Shown here: positions 54,270-64,000 of the stretch, piece by piece
How the letters are laid out: the number at the start of each line of letters is the position of its first letter
Numbering within the stretch: the first letter of the stretch is position 1
NCBI GenBank assembly: GCA_036346375.1
Contig: CM070515.1
Location: 14,406,423-14,470,422, forward strand
Length of the DNA: 64,000 bases
Direction: 5' to 3'
Source of the DNA: Guadua angustifolia
Taxonomy: Eukaryota > Streptophyta > Magnoliopsida > Poales > Poaceae
Translations under genes and position numbers: made by a program
Notes under the pieces: generated by a model
What the model was told of the DNA's origin: nothing
The model's database searches: none
Seen by the model: the letters and a program-made list of their open reading frames with translations, nothing else

Positions 54270-54620
54270 TGCAGCTCCCGACTCCTTACTCGATGAAGTC
54301 ATTGGGTAGGGAGTAGCCTTGATGTAAGCACAAAAAGGCGTGCCCTAGCCCTTGACTTCTCGCTCAACAACTGGGCCAAGCGATCAGTGGAGTACTAACG
54401 TCACACATTCCTGTTGCGGCTCCAAACCTCTTACTCGATGGATACCTCGAGTTGAGAGTGGAGCTAGCAAGAAAACGAGCGGTGCTGCTCTCGGCCCTCT
54501 ACTCGATGGGTGCATCAAGGTGATGGTGAAGCAAACACATTGGCAAATCATGATGTAGCCCCTGACTCTCTACTTGATGAAGTCATCAGGTAGATAGCGG
54601 AGCATGAGCACCATAAATGG
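54270..54620. repeat. Imperfect ~75-bp repeats
   Basis: The motif CTCY(T)TACTCGATGRRKKCATC followed by a GTAG-rich stretch recurs about four times (near 54285, 54428, 54495 and 54565). It is a diverged tandem array in the non-coding part of the gypsy element. Confidence 0.65.
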
Positions 54621-54867
54621 CAGCCTTCGACCGTACACTCAAGTGCACGAGCCCCGAGCGTGCCGATAAGACTTAGCATCATTTTTGTTTAGTTATAATA
54701 ACTGAATATTATTGCAGCCATTGCGTTCTCAGCTTTCACATGGCCCATCATGACTTAGCGTCTTTTCAACTTCCGCATTTATGTGGAAGTGCAGACAGAT
54801 GCCTCGTAGATCGAGACCGACGTGAATTCAGATGGGTTATGACTCCGGCTTGACCTGCTGCCTGAGC

Positions 54868-55195
54868 TATAAATAGACGAGACTCGCGGTCTCCTAGTGT
54901 AACTTATCTCTTCTTTTCTTTTTGCTCGCGACACCTTAGCTTCTAACTCTTTCTTTCTTTTCCATGGCTTCAACTCCTACATCCTCCTCGACCGTGGAGG
55001 TCCTTGAGAATCCTCCTCTGAAATCACTGTAGAGATTCCTCCCCCTCCGCATCAGGCCGAACGCTCCGCAAGGCGGATCATCGTCGTCGTCTCTAATGAA
55101 GAGGATGATGAGATCGACTGGGACGCCATTGAGCGAGAAGTGTGGCCAGAGGAGGAAGATGCAGTCATTACTGAAGAACATGATGGCTGCTGATG
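54868..55195 (+). pseudogene. TATA box and short broken ORF of a gypsy element
   Basis: TATAAATAG (54868-54876) stands about 95 bases before ATG 54964, with a pyrimidine-rich leader between. The ORF starts MASTPTSSSTVEVLENPP and is then interrupted. In a neighbouring frame it continues as ITVEIPPPPHQAERSARRII, then NEEDDEIDWDAIEREVWPEE, an acidic stretch. I do not recognise a function; the setting suggests another small gypsy-encoded ORF. Confidence 0.5.
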
Positions 55196-55199
55196 CCGA

Positions 55200-57392
55200 C
55201 GATAGAGGTGAAGCTCAAAACAGAGTACAATTTTATTTGGCATGAAACCAACGTATACCCTATAGCTATCAGCTTATAGAGGTATGAAATGACAAAAAGA
55301 ATCATATAGACTTCAAGTCTTGGTGTGTAAGTTATTCTGTACTTGAATGAGGATACTATTTTCTTGGCCAAAAACGGCTCTTTGGAGATCAATATAAGGT
55401 AATGAATTCCATTTGTTCACATTTTGCCAGGCAATTCTATTTCCCTTTTGCCTACTAAGCAATGAATACACACAAGAAACTAGTGGATAAATAGCATACA
55501 TGGTTAATTGAGGTTTAGTGGATCTCAAGAGTCAAGAGCACATTTTTCAATAATTATTTCTAATGGAAAAGGCAATAGTTAGTTACAATGTCAAGCGTAA
55601 CAATTCATAATTTTATTCTATACAAGATCAATGAATTTACTACATGTAGGAGATGCTACTAGCAAGCATTTACTATAGGTAAGATATGCTACTAGGAGAG
55701 AATCAAATTGGTAAGGTATGAAATCCTATACAATAGATAAGTTCTACCATTTTCACCAAGTTGCCCCGTCATTATAGGAAATACATTAATCTAATGTAGA
55801 AGTTTTCAATCTAAAGCAAAAGTTAATAACTTATTCTACATGAGCATAACCAGTTTCTACATGAACTATATCTAAACTAATAATGCAACTCATGTAGGTA
55901 ATGGCATCTAATCATAGTTAAGGTTAACAACGAGATTACTATAGCTCTTGATATACCTTCCCATAGACTTATCCGTACTCTAAATGCACATGTTTTCTTT
56001 CCCTTCCACTATTCTACCCATATCCTTTTATGCGACTATGAGCATTCCCTTTCTTATGGGTATTTGCATGTTCTTCTCAAAGACTTACATGAGGTGAACT
56101 ATATCTAAATTAATGCAACTAATGACACTAGTAGTGTGATTCTTCCCATAGATCCGTACTCTAAATGCACATGTCTATGACTCTATGTTCTTCTCCAGGT
56201 GTATTTACATCTAGCAGGTCACTCTACTTCTCCACATCTAGCAGGGCAGAGAACAATTTAGAACAGTCAGCATAGTTGGTCTGATGATATTACTATTGTA
56301 AATTGAAATTTCTAGGGATGGAAGGTGGACACCGGCTTCTCAATCATGTCATGTTTAGGGGAAGCATGAGAGTGTGAAGCGGATTTGAGGATGTAATGTA
56401 ATCTGCCTTGAGTATGAGTTTGTGATTTGATTAGTGATGCTTATTAATTTCTAGATTGTTTTTTTAAAGCAATCTGTGGATTGTTTAGTTGGACTATGTT
56501 GTGAATAGACAGAAGCTGCTTCTGTAATGAAGCTAGAGGTAGATTTGGCATCTAGATCAGAGGTAAATTTGGCATCTAGGTTAGAGGTAAAGTGGGTGCA
56601 CGATGAAGCTCATGGTGCAGTAGAGTTTGTAGTTAGATCCAGAATTGGATGGTTACTGTTATACCGTGCAACTAGTAGCAAATTGAGAAACGCATTGTTT
56701 TCTCAGTGTATAAGGTGTTTGTGCCCGTTATTTTGAATCAGATATGAAACACATGAATCATTTAAAGACAGTGTGTACTTTTAACAATGAGGATAAACGT
56801 GAGGTGGTTTTCAAACTTGGTCCGGAGAATCTGACTTGGCATGCAATTGCACTTCATTCTCCATATAAGTTTTGGGACCTTTTTTAAATACCTATTTTAG
56901 CATCGATTTCCTGATGTGTTCGCCCAGAATTTTTTTTGATTTGGATGGCCAATTTTCTTGGCATTTTTAATGCAGCCATAAGTTTACGAGGAATTTTTAG
57001 TTCAGCTGGTAGATGAAGATTTAGGCCTACTTTTGTCATCTAATTCTAGGTCCTACTCTTCATTCTTTGAAAATACCTTGTGCACACCAAAGAGCAGGTG
57101 CTATGATTTTTTGGTGTGTTTTAGTGTTTTATAGTGATAATATACAGGGTAATGTACATTATAAGGTAATAAGGCTGCAGTTACAATGAAATCTAACTCG
57201 TCTTTTTTATCATCCATAATTTTCCTTAATACTATTTGGTGGTGCTTTTGTAGTTGATAACCACACTATATCTAACCTGTCTCCCATGTGAAATCTCTTT
57301 GTAATATGTTGATTTGTTTTAGTCGATGCAGACATGTTATCTTCTGTAACCGGGTGAAAAAAAGTCTTATGTGAAGTTCTTTTACTCTTTAG
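55200..57392. other. Intergenic AT-rich, no gene seen
   Basis: Short frames only. There are repeated phrases such as TAAATGCACATGT around 55981 and 56161, and GATTTGGCATCTAG twice near 56550, which point to diverged local duplications. The stretch just upstream of 57393 should be the last intron of a TIM8 gene, but no upstream exon could be found in it. Confidence 0.5.
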
Positions 57393-57578
57393 CAAGAGAA
57401 GCAGAAGATGATGGTGAGCGAGAAGGTTGGCAAGCTGACGAGCGAGTGCTGGGAAAAATGCATCACCGGCACGCCAGGGAGTAAGTTCAGCTCCGGAGAA
57501 ACAACTTGCCTGACCAACTGCGCTCAGAGGTATCTTGACATGAGCGTGCTGATTGCCAAACGGTTTGAGATGCAGTAG
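57393..57578 (+). pseudogene. TIM8 3' exon, rest of gene missing
   Basis: After an acceptor (CTCTTTAG, 57385-57392) the reading is QEKQKMMVSEKVGKLTSECW, then EKCITGTPGSKFSSGETTCL and TNCAQRYLDMSVLIAKRFEM, Q, stop (57576-57578). This is the small Tim protein Tim8, with both CX3C pairs (CWEKC and CLTNC) that form the disulfides needed in the mitochondrial intermembrane-space chaperone Tim8-Tim13. The exon itself is intact. The expected short first exon (start Met and first ~20 residues) is not seen upstream, so it is either lost or far away. I call it a fragment. Confidence 0.85.
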
Positions 57579-57807
57579 GGCGCCGCCATCCAAAACGATT
57601 ACTTCGTCAAAGTTTCTTCAAATTTTCTCTGAGCGTCCTTTGAACATGTGAACATTGGCGGGTTTTACCGGTGAAAGATTTAATGTGCCCCCAAAAATCT
57701 AATCTATTGTTGGGCAACGCTTAGCTATTGTCTTTGCGGCGATCCTTGTTGTGGCTAGCCTTCTTATGAAGCTGTCGTCCTTTTATTCTTCTATCTCTAT
57801 AGGTTAT

Positions 57808-58088
57808 GGCCCCGTTCGTTTCAACTTCTGTACAACTTCTGCTTTAAAAAAAAGCTGATTGTTTGGCAAATAGGAGGATTCTGTACAGCTTCTCCCACAA
57901 TCAAAAATTGTCCTCTACATAGAATCGGAATCTGGCTGAAACCTGATTCTCGCTGATTCTTTCTGATTCTCGCCGGTCTAGTCCGAAAACTAGAAGTCGC
58001 AATTGGTCCGACCCGATTCTCCTATAATCAGAAGCAGTTACTCTCATAATCCAAAATCCAAAATCTAGAAGCTAAAACGAACAAGGCC
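57808..58088. mobile_element. MITE-like element (281 bp)
   Basis: The ends are inverted: GGCCCCGTTCGTTTCAACTTCT on the left in part, and reversed GGCCTTGTTCGTTTTAGCTTCT on the right. The interior has GATTCTSGCTGATTCT repeats. Such GGCCYYGTTCGTTT termini are frequent in grass MITEs. No clear duplication was found, so the superfamily is left open. Confidence 0.7.
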
Positions 58089-59500
58089 AATGTCCCGTTT
58101 CTCTTGCAGCTAATCTATAGGTGACGATGTCTCTTACACGAACATTGTGATGGAAATTATTTTTCCTATTTCCTCTTGGGTTTACATCCCTCGAGTTTGC
58201 TTGAATGGCTACCTAGTTGGGTGGAAGAGGCTAAATAAAATCACTTTTGATGATTTATAACAAAAGGTCCTATCGCTCGAAAAGAAGCATCAAACTGTTT
58301 CATCAACTCATATATTGTTGGAAAATTAACATGGCATAACATTAATTTAATTCCATATACATGCAATAAGAACAAGAAGTTAAACATTGCGTCTACAACA
58401 TAGTTACTAGCAGCCAGCAAATTGATAGAACATGCTAATAAAGAAAACATACCTACACATGCTGGATAACCCGAAAGATACATACATGTAAACAAAACTA
58501 TCATAACAGCATGCATCTTTAACAGATCTAATCACAAAAAAATCACTTGGACCAAGAACAACTTCGTCCAAAGCACTTATTGTGGGCTTGATAAAGAACA
58601 GGATGCAGCGCAGAGGCGATGCAACGGTCGAAGATGAAGATGAGCAGCCATGTGGTGCAGCGCTTCCTAAAAACCTGATTGCCGGTCTCCCGTGCAGGGT
58701 GTCAAGTCACTGGCGTCAGATCGGAGACACTACTCTCCCTCATGCTTGTTGCATGACAAGCGAAGAGATCGAATGACTCGGAAGCAGCAAGAACTGGAGG
58801 AAGCGTCGGAGAGAACGAGATTGATTTTTGTCGCACTTCTGCTCACGAACAGGGACGTCTCCATTAAGAAAATGCGAACTGAAAATTGCCTCGCGAGATA
58901 TCAGCCGAATGCCATGATTCCAGGAACTGCCCCCTGGAATCTTGCAATGCGGGCGAATGGACTAACCACACGAAAACATGCGTCTCCCTAAATCCGCAGC
59001 GCCACGTCAGCAATCAAGGTGTAAGGTGATGTGGCATAGCCGGTACATGTGGCGAAAGGTTAAATACACTTAGCACGTCTCTGTCACGGTCGCGCGTCAT
59101 CACAAATCACAAGTCACGTGATAAACATGCAAAATATGCGATATATGCGCTCACGCGTATGTGCGTGTGAGTACATAGCTTAGCATAACCAACTATGTGT
59201 ACTCCTAACCTTGTCAACCAACTCATACTAGAGTCCATGCATGAACCCCCTTATAAGTTGGTTGCATTCTACCTAACTAAGCAATATGGTACTAAAGACC
59301 ACACCCTCAACTCAACACCCCTTTGACTTTTTCCATTGAATTAATTCAAGACTAATTCCTACATATATTTCAGGGGAAAGTAAACTTGTAATATTATACA
59401 AAAAAGTTTTTTTAAAATGGACGAAAATTTTTTTAAGAAAGGTTTTTATAGCTGAACTATCTGAAAACTAACAAAAACAATGGGAGAAGCAGAGACAAAT
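58089..59500. other. Intergenic; small frames of doubtful value
   Basis: A frame at 58582-58776 includes LPKNLIAGLPCRVSSHWRQI, faintly like the start of an F-box protein with residues missing. I do not consider it supported. The rest is AT-rich without element borders. Confidence 0.4.
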
Positions 59501-59559
59501 AAGAAGAAAGGAAGAGGCCAGATGGCCCATAAGTTAAGCCCAATAATGCCCATATCTAG

Positions 59560-59895
59560 AAGCCTCGGCTCTCCAGATTCTTCGGCCCCAAACCCATTCC
59601 ACCATAACAAACAACTCACTTTTGCAGCTTAAACCCTTTCCTCCCCTGCCTCTACCTCATCTCCTCTCCACTCTCTTTGTCTCCTAGGGTTTCTACCCCC
59701 CATGGCCACGACATTGTGCGCGCTGCTCCTCTCGGCTCTCGCCGATCCCTGCCACTGCCTCTCACCTCCTCAGCCCGCTCTCCAGCTGTTGGTGGCAATC
59801 CCAGCTACAATAGTGGTGCACAAGGCTATCAAGGTCACTGAGGCAACCTGGACTACCGATGAGGTGGTAATGACTACAAGTCACAGTTACTAGAA
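59560..59895 (+). pseudogene. Gene-start-like fragment, product unknown
   Basis: A pyrimidine-rich leader with CTAGGGTTTCTACC precedes ATG 59702, as in many grass genes. The frame is 63 codons (MATTLCALLLSALADP) and the downstream sequence in another frame is Gly/Asn/Tyr-rich (NPSYNSGAQGYQG). This looks like a truncated, frameshifted gene beginning; I cannot name the family. Confidence 0.35.
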
Positions 59896-60620
59896 TTGCT
59901 ATAAACCTCTGTGAATCACGAACTAGATTCGTCGAACCCGAACCGGTTTAGTGTATGGGTTCATGTTCACGGTGGAAATTAGGAAAAAAAAGTAGCAAAA
60001 CGTAAACCCGACTTCCATAACACGACTTGGACAAACCATGTTTCTGGTAACTATACTACGAGTATATGCATGCCCACCGGTCTACAGATGCAGGGGTGGT
60101 CTTGGGAGGCATTGCCCTTGCCGGTAGAACTTTTAAGGTCTTGTTTGGGAAACTTAAAATTCTGGCCCACCCATAGAGACGGGCTTCTCGGGCAAGCCCT
60201 AAAAGAGATGATGTCCATTGTCCACTGGTATAAATTCAACCCTTATGGTCTGATTTCATGGGTTCTCGTGTTCACGTAATTATTCCATGTTGCTGTCAAA
60301 ATTTTCAGACGAACAAGGTGATGCGCCTGCATCTATGGATGATCATAGGCAACTGATAATATTAATATCTATCCATGTTCCTTCTTTCTGCTATGTTGTC
60401 GAATTTCCTAAAATCGTTTAGATTTGAACTATGGAGCTGAACAGAACGTTGAGATCTGCCGTTCGAATTGTGACGTGAAATGTAGGAGGTGAGTTTGAAA
60501 TCAGAAATGGGACAAACACAATCCATGCTATTTCTTCCCGGCCAAGGCCCATCTGCAGAAGTTGGCCCAGGTAACACGTCGCGGGACGCCAGTGCCGCAC
60601 TGCTACGCGCACGCCGAGGT
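59896..60620. other. Intergenic, no gene seen
   Basis: Short frames on both strands only. No repeat borders recognised up to the hAT target duplication at 60621. Confidence 0.5.
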
Positions 60621-60628
60621 GTCCCCAC

Positions 60629-61096
60629 TAGGGCGGTAAAAAAAGCTCGAGGCTCGCGAGCTACTCGAGCTCGGCTTGCGAGAGGCTCGGTTCGAGCTTA
60701 GCTCGAGCTCCAAACAGAGTCGAACTCGAGCTCATGAGTTTAAGTAGAGAGCTCGAATAGTTCGCGAGCACAGGACCGAGCTTGTTCTGGGAGCTGGGAC
60801 AGGAGCTTGTTCACGAGCCTTCTCGAGTCTGAACCAAGGTTTCCTTAAATCGAGCTTTCTCGAGCTTGGACCGAGCTTACTCGGGCTTGTTCACAGAGCC
60901 TCACCGAGGCTTACGAGATTTTCGAGCTTACTCGGGCTTGTGAGCCTCACAGGAGTCTACGGAATTTTCGAGCTTACTCGAGTGCGGGTTGAGGCTCGAA
61001 CCTCAACTCAAGCTCGACTCGAGGCTCGGTTCGAGCCTTCTGAGAGCTCGGCCGAGGCTCGCCGAGCTCGCTCGAGCTCGGCTCGTTCTGACCCTA
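60629..61096. mobile_element. hAT-like non-autonomous element 2 (468 bp)
   Basis: The ends are TAGGGCGGTAAAAA on the left and, reversed, TAGGGTCAGAACG on the right, flanked by the perfect 8-bp duplication GTCCCCAC (60621-60628 and 61097-61104). The whole interior is built of GCTCGAG, GAGCTTACTCG and related repeats. No coding capacity. It is the same type as the element at 14846-15356, with a GCTCGAG rather than CTCGAGTTAACGAG flavour. The perfect duplication suggests a recent insertion. Confidence 0.93.
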
Positions 61097-61112
61097 GTCC
61101 CCACGATCCAAC

Positions 61113-62759
61113 GAGGGTGAAAGCAGTGCGGAAAGTTTCGACCGTTCAAGAAAACGGAAACGGAAGCTCTTTTTCGGAAACGGAATCGGAAAGTGTCGGT
61201 ACAGAAATGAAAACGGTAATTTTTTTCGGAAACGGAAACGGCGGAGCTAGTTCCGACGGAAATGGAAACGGAACGGAAATTCCGTATACAGTAACCCGGA
61301 ATTTCCGATTGAATCAGGCCCAGCAAGGCAGCAACCCTAGAGCCAGCCCACGCCCACGGCCCACCAATCGGACCTCCACTCTCTCCCAGCCCTAACCCTA
61401 GCTTCCTCTACCTAGTCTCCCAAGTCCCGACTCCTCCTCCGACCTCCAGTCTCTCCCAGCCGGCGGCGCGTCTCCGGCCTCCACTGCATCTCCAGTTCTC
61501 CACAGCTCCCCAACCGGCCGGCGGCCACCCCCGACCTCGCCGTTCTCCCAGCCGGCGGCGCATCTCCATTCTCTAGTACTCTCCCGGTCTCCCTCCGCCC
61601 TCCGGCCTCCACTGCGTCTTCACGGCCGCCCCCGACCGCGCCGTCCCCCGACCTCGTCGCTAGGCCCGCCACGTCGCCACCGACCTCGCCGCCCTGGACC
61701 TCGCCGCCCCGACCTCGTCGCTAGGCCCGTGACGTCGTCACCGACCTCGCCGGCCCTGACCTCGTCACCAACCAGGTAAATACTCTGACCTCGTCGCTGG
61801 TGTTTTAAGAAGATTTTTCTATCTCTGAATGATTGTCAAGATTCCAAGTCATGTTCACAAGGAAAATTATTCCTGAATGAATTGCCAATCTTTGGATTCG
61901 AAGGCCATGTGACGATGAAACTTTGTTATGACACAAGAGAATTGAGGAATTTTTTAGAGATGTCAGCAGGGTAGAATCAGAGTAGCATATAAGAAACCCA
62001 GAAATTTCACCATAGTGAAAGCGCTCACAATCATGTAGAACACAAAAGTCCCTGTTGAAATTGTTAAAAAAAAGTAACTTCCATCAGGTTTGATGATTCA
62101 GGATCCTAGTCTAGGCAAGGGGAGAGTACAAAGGTATCGACCTCCAGCACTCCAGCTGAGCAACAAATTTGCTGTCATTGTTATTGCCCAGGATGACATG
62201 GTGATACTCTGATACTTTGATTTATTCTTTAATTTTTTCACATTTTTGTTCACTGCTGGGATGGATTTGTCAGCTCATCTGTAATTTGCCCCAAAGATCT
62301 TACTTTGATACAAAACATGAAGTGATAACGGAGGAGATTCATTTTTCTAGAACCACTTTTCATATCTAAGTAGTGTGCATGAGCAATTTCAGTTATTCAA
62401 TAATTCCAGTTATTCAACAATATTCTTTCATGGATTGAGGTCAATTGAGTAAGAAATTTGGTTTCTGCAGGCACATGTCCTTATACATACCATGCTCGCT
62501 CAATGTTGGCTAATGTTACTAAGATATTCTTTGTAACTTCGAATAGATCATGTACTATATTCTTATGAAATTTTCCATTTCCGTTTCCGTATCCGCTCCG
62601 TTCCGTTCCGTTTCTGTTTTCGTCACTATCCGTTACCGTATCCGTTTCCGGAGTTTCCGATTTTGTTTCCGTTACCGGTAAAAAATATGAAAATAGAAAC
62701 GAAACAGCTATTTACCGATCGTTTCCGTTCCGACCGTTTCCATTCCGTTTTCACCCCCA
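61113..62759. mobile_element. Element with GGAAACGG terminal repeats (1.65 kb)
   Basis: The left end starts near GAGGGTGAAAGC and is filled with GGAAACGGAA repeats (61150-61320). The right end, reversed, starts GGGGGTGAAAACGGAATGG with the same repeats (62575-62750). Such inverted subterminal arrays point to a hAT-type non-autonomous element. The interior has a CT-rich gene-leader-like block (61385-61775) ending with a splice-donor-like CCAG/GTAAAT, followed by AT-rich DNA. No transposase. I could not confirm the duplication. Confidence 0.65.
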
Positions 62760-63159
62760 GACGCGACCACGTCCCTGTCGTCTAACGCGACACCCCCGAC
62801 CGACCGAACCCGAAGACCTTCTCCTGCCTCGCCTCGTCCCCTCTACGTCTCGCCCTTCCGCCTCCGTTTCGACGCAGCCGCCTCCACAGAAGCCCTCCTC
62901 CCTCCTCCTCACCGGGGGCGTCTTGGTGCGGCGGCGACGGTGTGTTGGCGGTAGTGCGCCGGGGTCGCAGCGCTGAGGAGTTGGGGGTTGGTTGGTCGTC
63001 AACCGTATAGAAGGTCACGTCAGGGGGAGGTTCCCTAGGGTTTCCGTCCTCTGAGGAGGCCGGATGTACATGCCGCAGCCATCCCGCGACGCAGGGGGGC
63101 GCGACGCCGCGGCCGTCGGCGAGCAACCTAGGGTTTAAAAAGTTTGGCGGGGAAGCAAC
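62760..63159 (+). other. CpG-rich 5' end of a probable plus-strand gene
   Basis: This is a GC- and CpG-rich block with CTAGGGTTT leader motifs and a splice donor AAC/GTAAGC at 63159/63160. The first ATG (63064) opens only 24 codons (MYMPQPSRDAGGRD, then a stop), so exon 1 may be untranslated or carry an upstream ORF. The gene body would lie beyond position 64000. Frames on the minus strand here are compositional. Confidence 0.45.
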
Positions 63160-64000
63160 GTAAGCTCTCTCTCCCCTTATCTCTCTCTCTCGCCTTAGGG
63201 GGGATCTGGATCTGGATGCAGCGATACACTTCATGCAATGATCGATAAGGTGTTGGTGAAATGAAATTTTTAGGTTTTTTTGCATGCGTGGCGCATGTTA
63301 TCTGCGGAATTGGTTGGGAAAATTTTCGATTAGGCCAATTTTTTGGTGCCCAGTTCACGTTTTAGCGGTTCCTGCGATGCGATTGGTGGATGTGGGTTCG
63401 AACTGGGGAAGCTTGCAGGCTTTGCTTCATGTTTGATTCGGAAATTAGGCCTTTCGCCGTTGCCAATTTGGCATGCTCTTCTAACGCGGTGGGCTGGTGA
63501 ATTTGGTTATTAGAAAATGATTCATGATTAATATTTGAACTTTCATGTAAGTTGTGTACTTGGATGCCTGTGGCGCAGTAATGCTGTCATGAAAAGCACG
63601 AAATGTAGGTCCCTATCGGAAAAGATACATAATAAATTTTGTTTTGCCTTTTTTTTCTCATCATTTTGAGCATATGCAATCGTGAATGTGGAATAGGTAT
63701 TACATTTGCAGCGTGTTGGATAGATTGATGTGGAATTTGTCATTCAGCAGGACATTCAATATATTTCAGTTGGAATTGTTTTGTAATCCACCATTTTGTT
63801 GATTGGTGTGTGATGAATAGAGGATTCCAATGATTTATCTTCAAGGATGACTATGCTTTAGTTGGAAATGATTTCATTTGGTACATGGGTGAAAATGAAA
63901 TTATCTGTGCGAAGTTTGAGGCTATACGAGTAAAGATGTCACCTACAACGATAAGTTGGTAACCATTTTTTTGTGGACAACTTTGATAGTTCACTGTTTC
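63160..64000 (+). other. Presumed first intron and a possible exon at the right edge
   Basis: T-rich DNA follows the donor, typical of a plant 5' intron. At about 63853-63959 an exon-like piece lies between CTTTAG and TTG/GTAACC and reads GNDFIWYMGENEIICAKFEA. I do not recognise it. Confidence 0.3.

Noticed and set aside
54868..55195. Independent host gene at the TATA box
   Set aside because: The ORF is short, broken, and sits in the non-coding part of a gypsy element.
58582..58991. F-box protein gene
   Set aside because: Only a faint LPKNLIA..WRQI resemblance, with residues missing and no downstream domain.
61105..62766. An 8-bp duplication around the GGAAACGG element
   Set aside because: Candidate pairs (ACGATCCA/ACGCGACC and GATCCAAC/AGACGCGA) match too poorly.
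1..64000. CRISPR arrays, bacterial operons, rRNA genes, organelle inserts
   Set aside because: Nothing of the kind is seen. Repeats are transposon ends, LTRs or tandem duplications, and the coding style is plant nuclear.

Overview
This window is nuclear DNA of a grass (Poaceae). The evidence is a GC-rich plant L-type lectin receptor kinase gene with a plant TATA box, many plant-type retrotransposons nested in one another, and Stowaway/Tourist-like MITEs, CACTA, hAT and Helitron-type ends. I cannot name the species. Only one complete host gene is visible; the rest is mostly transposon in several insertion layers.

Region 1 (1-31000) is a nest. A broken Ty3/gypsy gag-RT fragment on the minus strand (1-1000) abuts the LTR end of a second, plus-strand gypsy element (LTR end 1456). 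The body of that second element (leader, gag, protease, RT, RNase H, integrase) is spread over 1457-20370 because other elements landed in it: a complete Sirevirus-type Ty1/copia element (1528-12884, 5-bp duplication GATCG), a 511-bp hAT-like element (14846-15356), and a solo gypsy LTR inside the RT (16477-17619, duplication GATGC). After the integrase comes a Del/Tekay-like LTR (about 20411-29524), itself split by an 8.2-kb CACTA element (20598-28818, duplication GTG). The CACTA has no transposase but carries exon fragments of host genes (eIF3 subunit I, a DCN1-like UBA segment, an SNF2/CHR28-like helicase segment), all on its minus strand. A truncated antisense gypsy-type ORF (29525-29793) and another LTR (ending 30969) close the nest.

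Region 2 (31000-42400) holds the L-type lectin receptor-like kinase (minus strand, two exons, 741 aa), a Stowaway-like MITE, a Tourist-like MITE with TAA duplication, a Helitron 3' end with a 190-bp tandem duplication, and AT-rich degenerate repeats.

Region 3 (42400-49120) contains a 3.3-kb short-LTR retroelement (42399-45689, duplication GGGTG). Instead of gag-pol it carries a 549-codon ORF that includes a captured rhomboid-protease segment. It is followed by a 2.9-kb solo LTR (46213-49117, duplication ATACT).

Region 4 (49120-60600) holds an NBP35-like pseudogene, a degenerate intron-containing gypsy-type ORF with a downstream promoter and short ORF, an orphan 3' exon of the mitochondrial import protein TIM8, and sparse intergenic DNA.

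Region 5 (60600-64000) holds a second hAT-like element (468 bp, perfect 8-bp duplication), a 1.65-kb element with GGAAACGG-type terminal repeats, and a CpG-rich tract that looks like the 5' end of a plus-strand gene running off the right edge.
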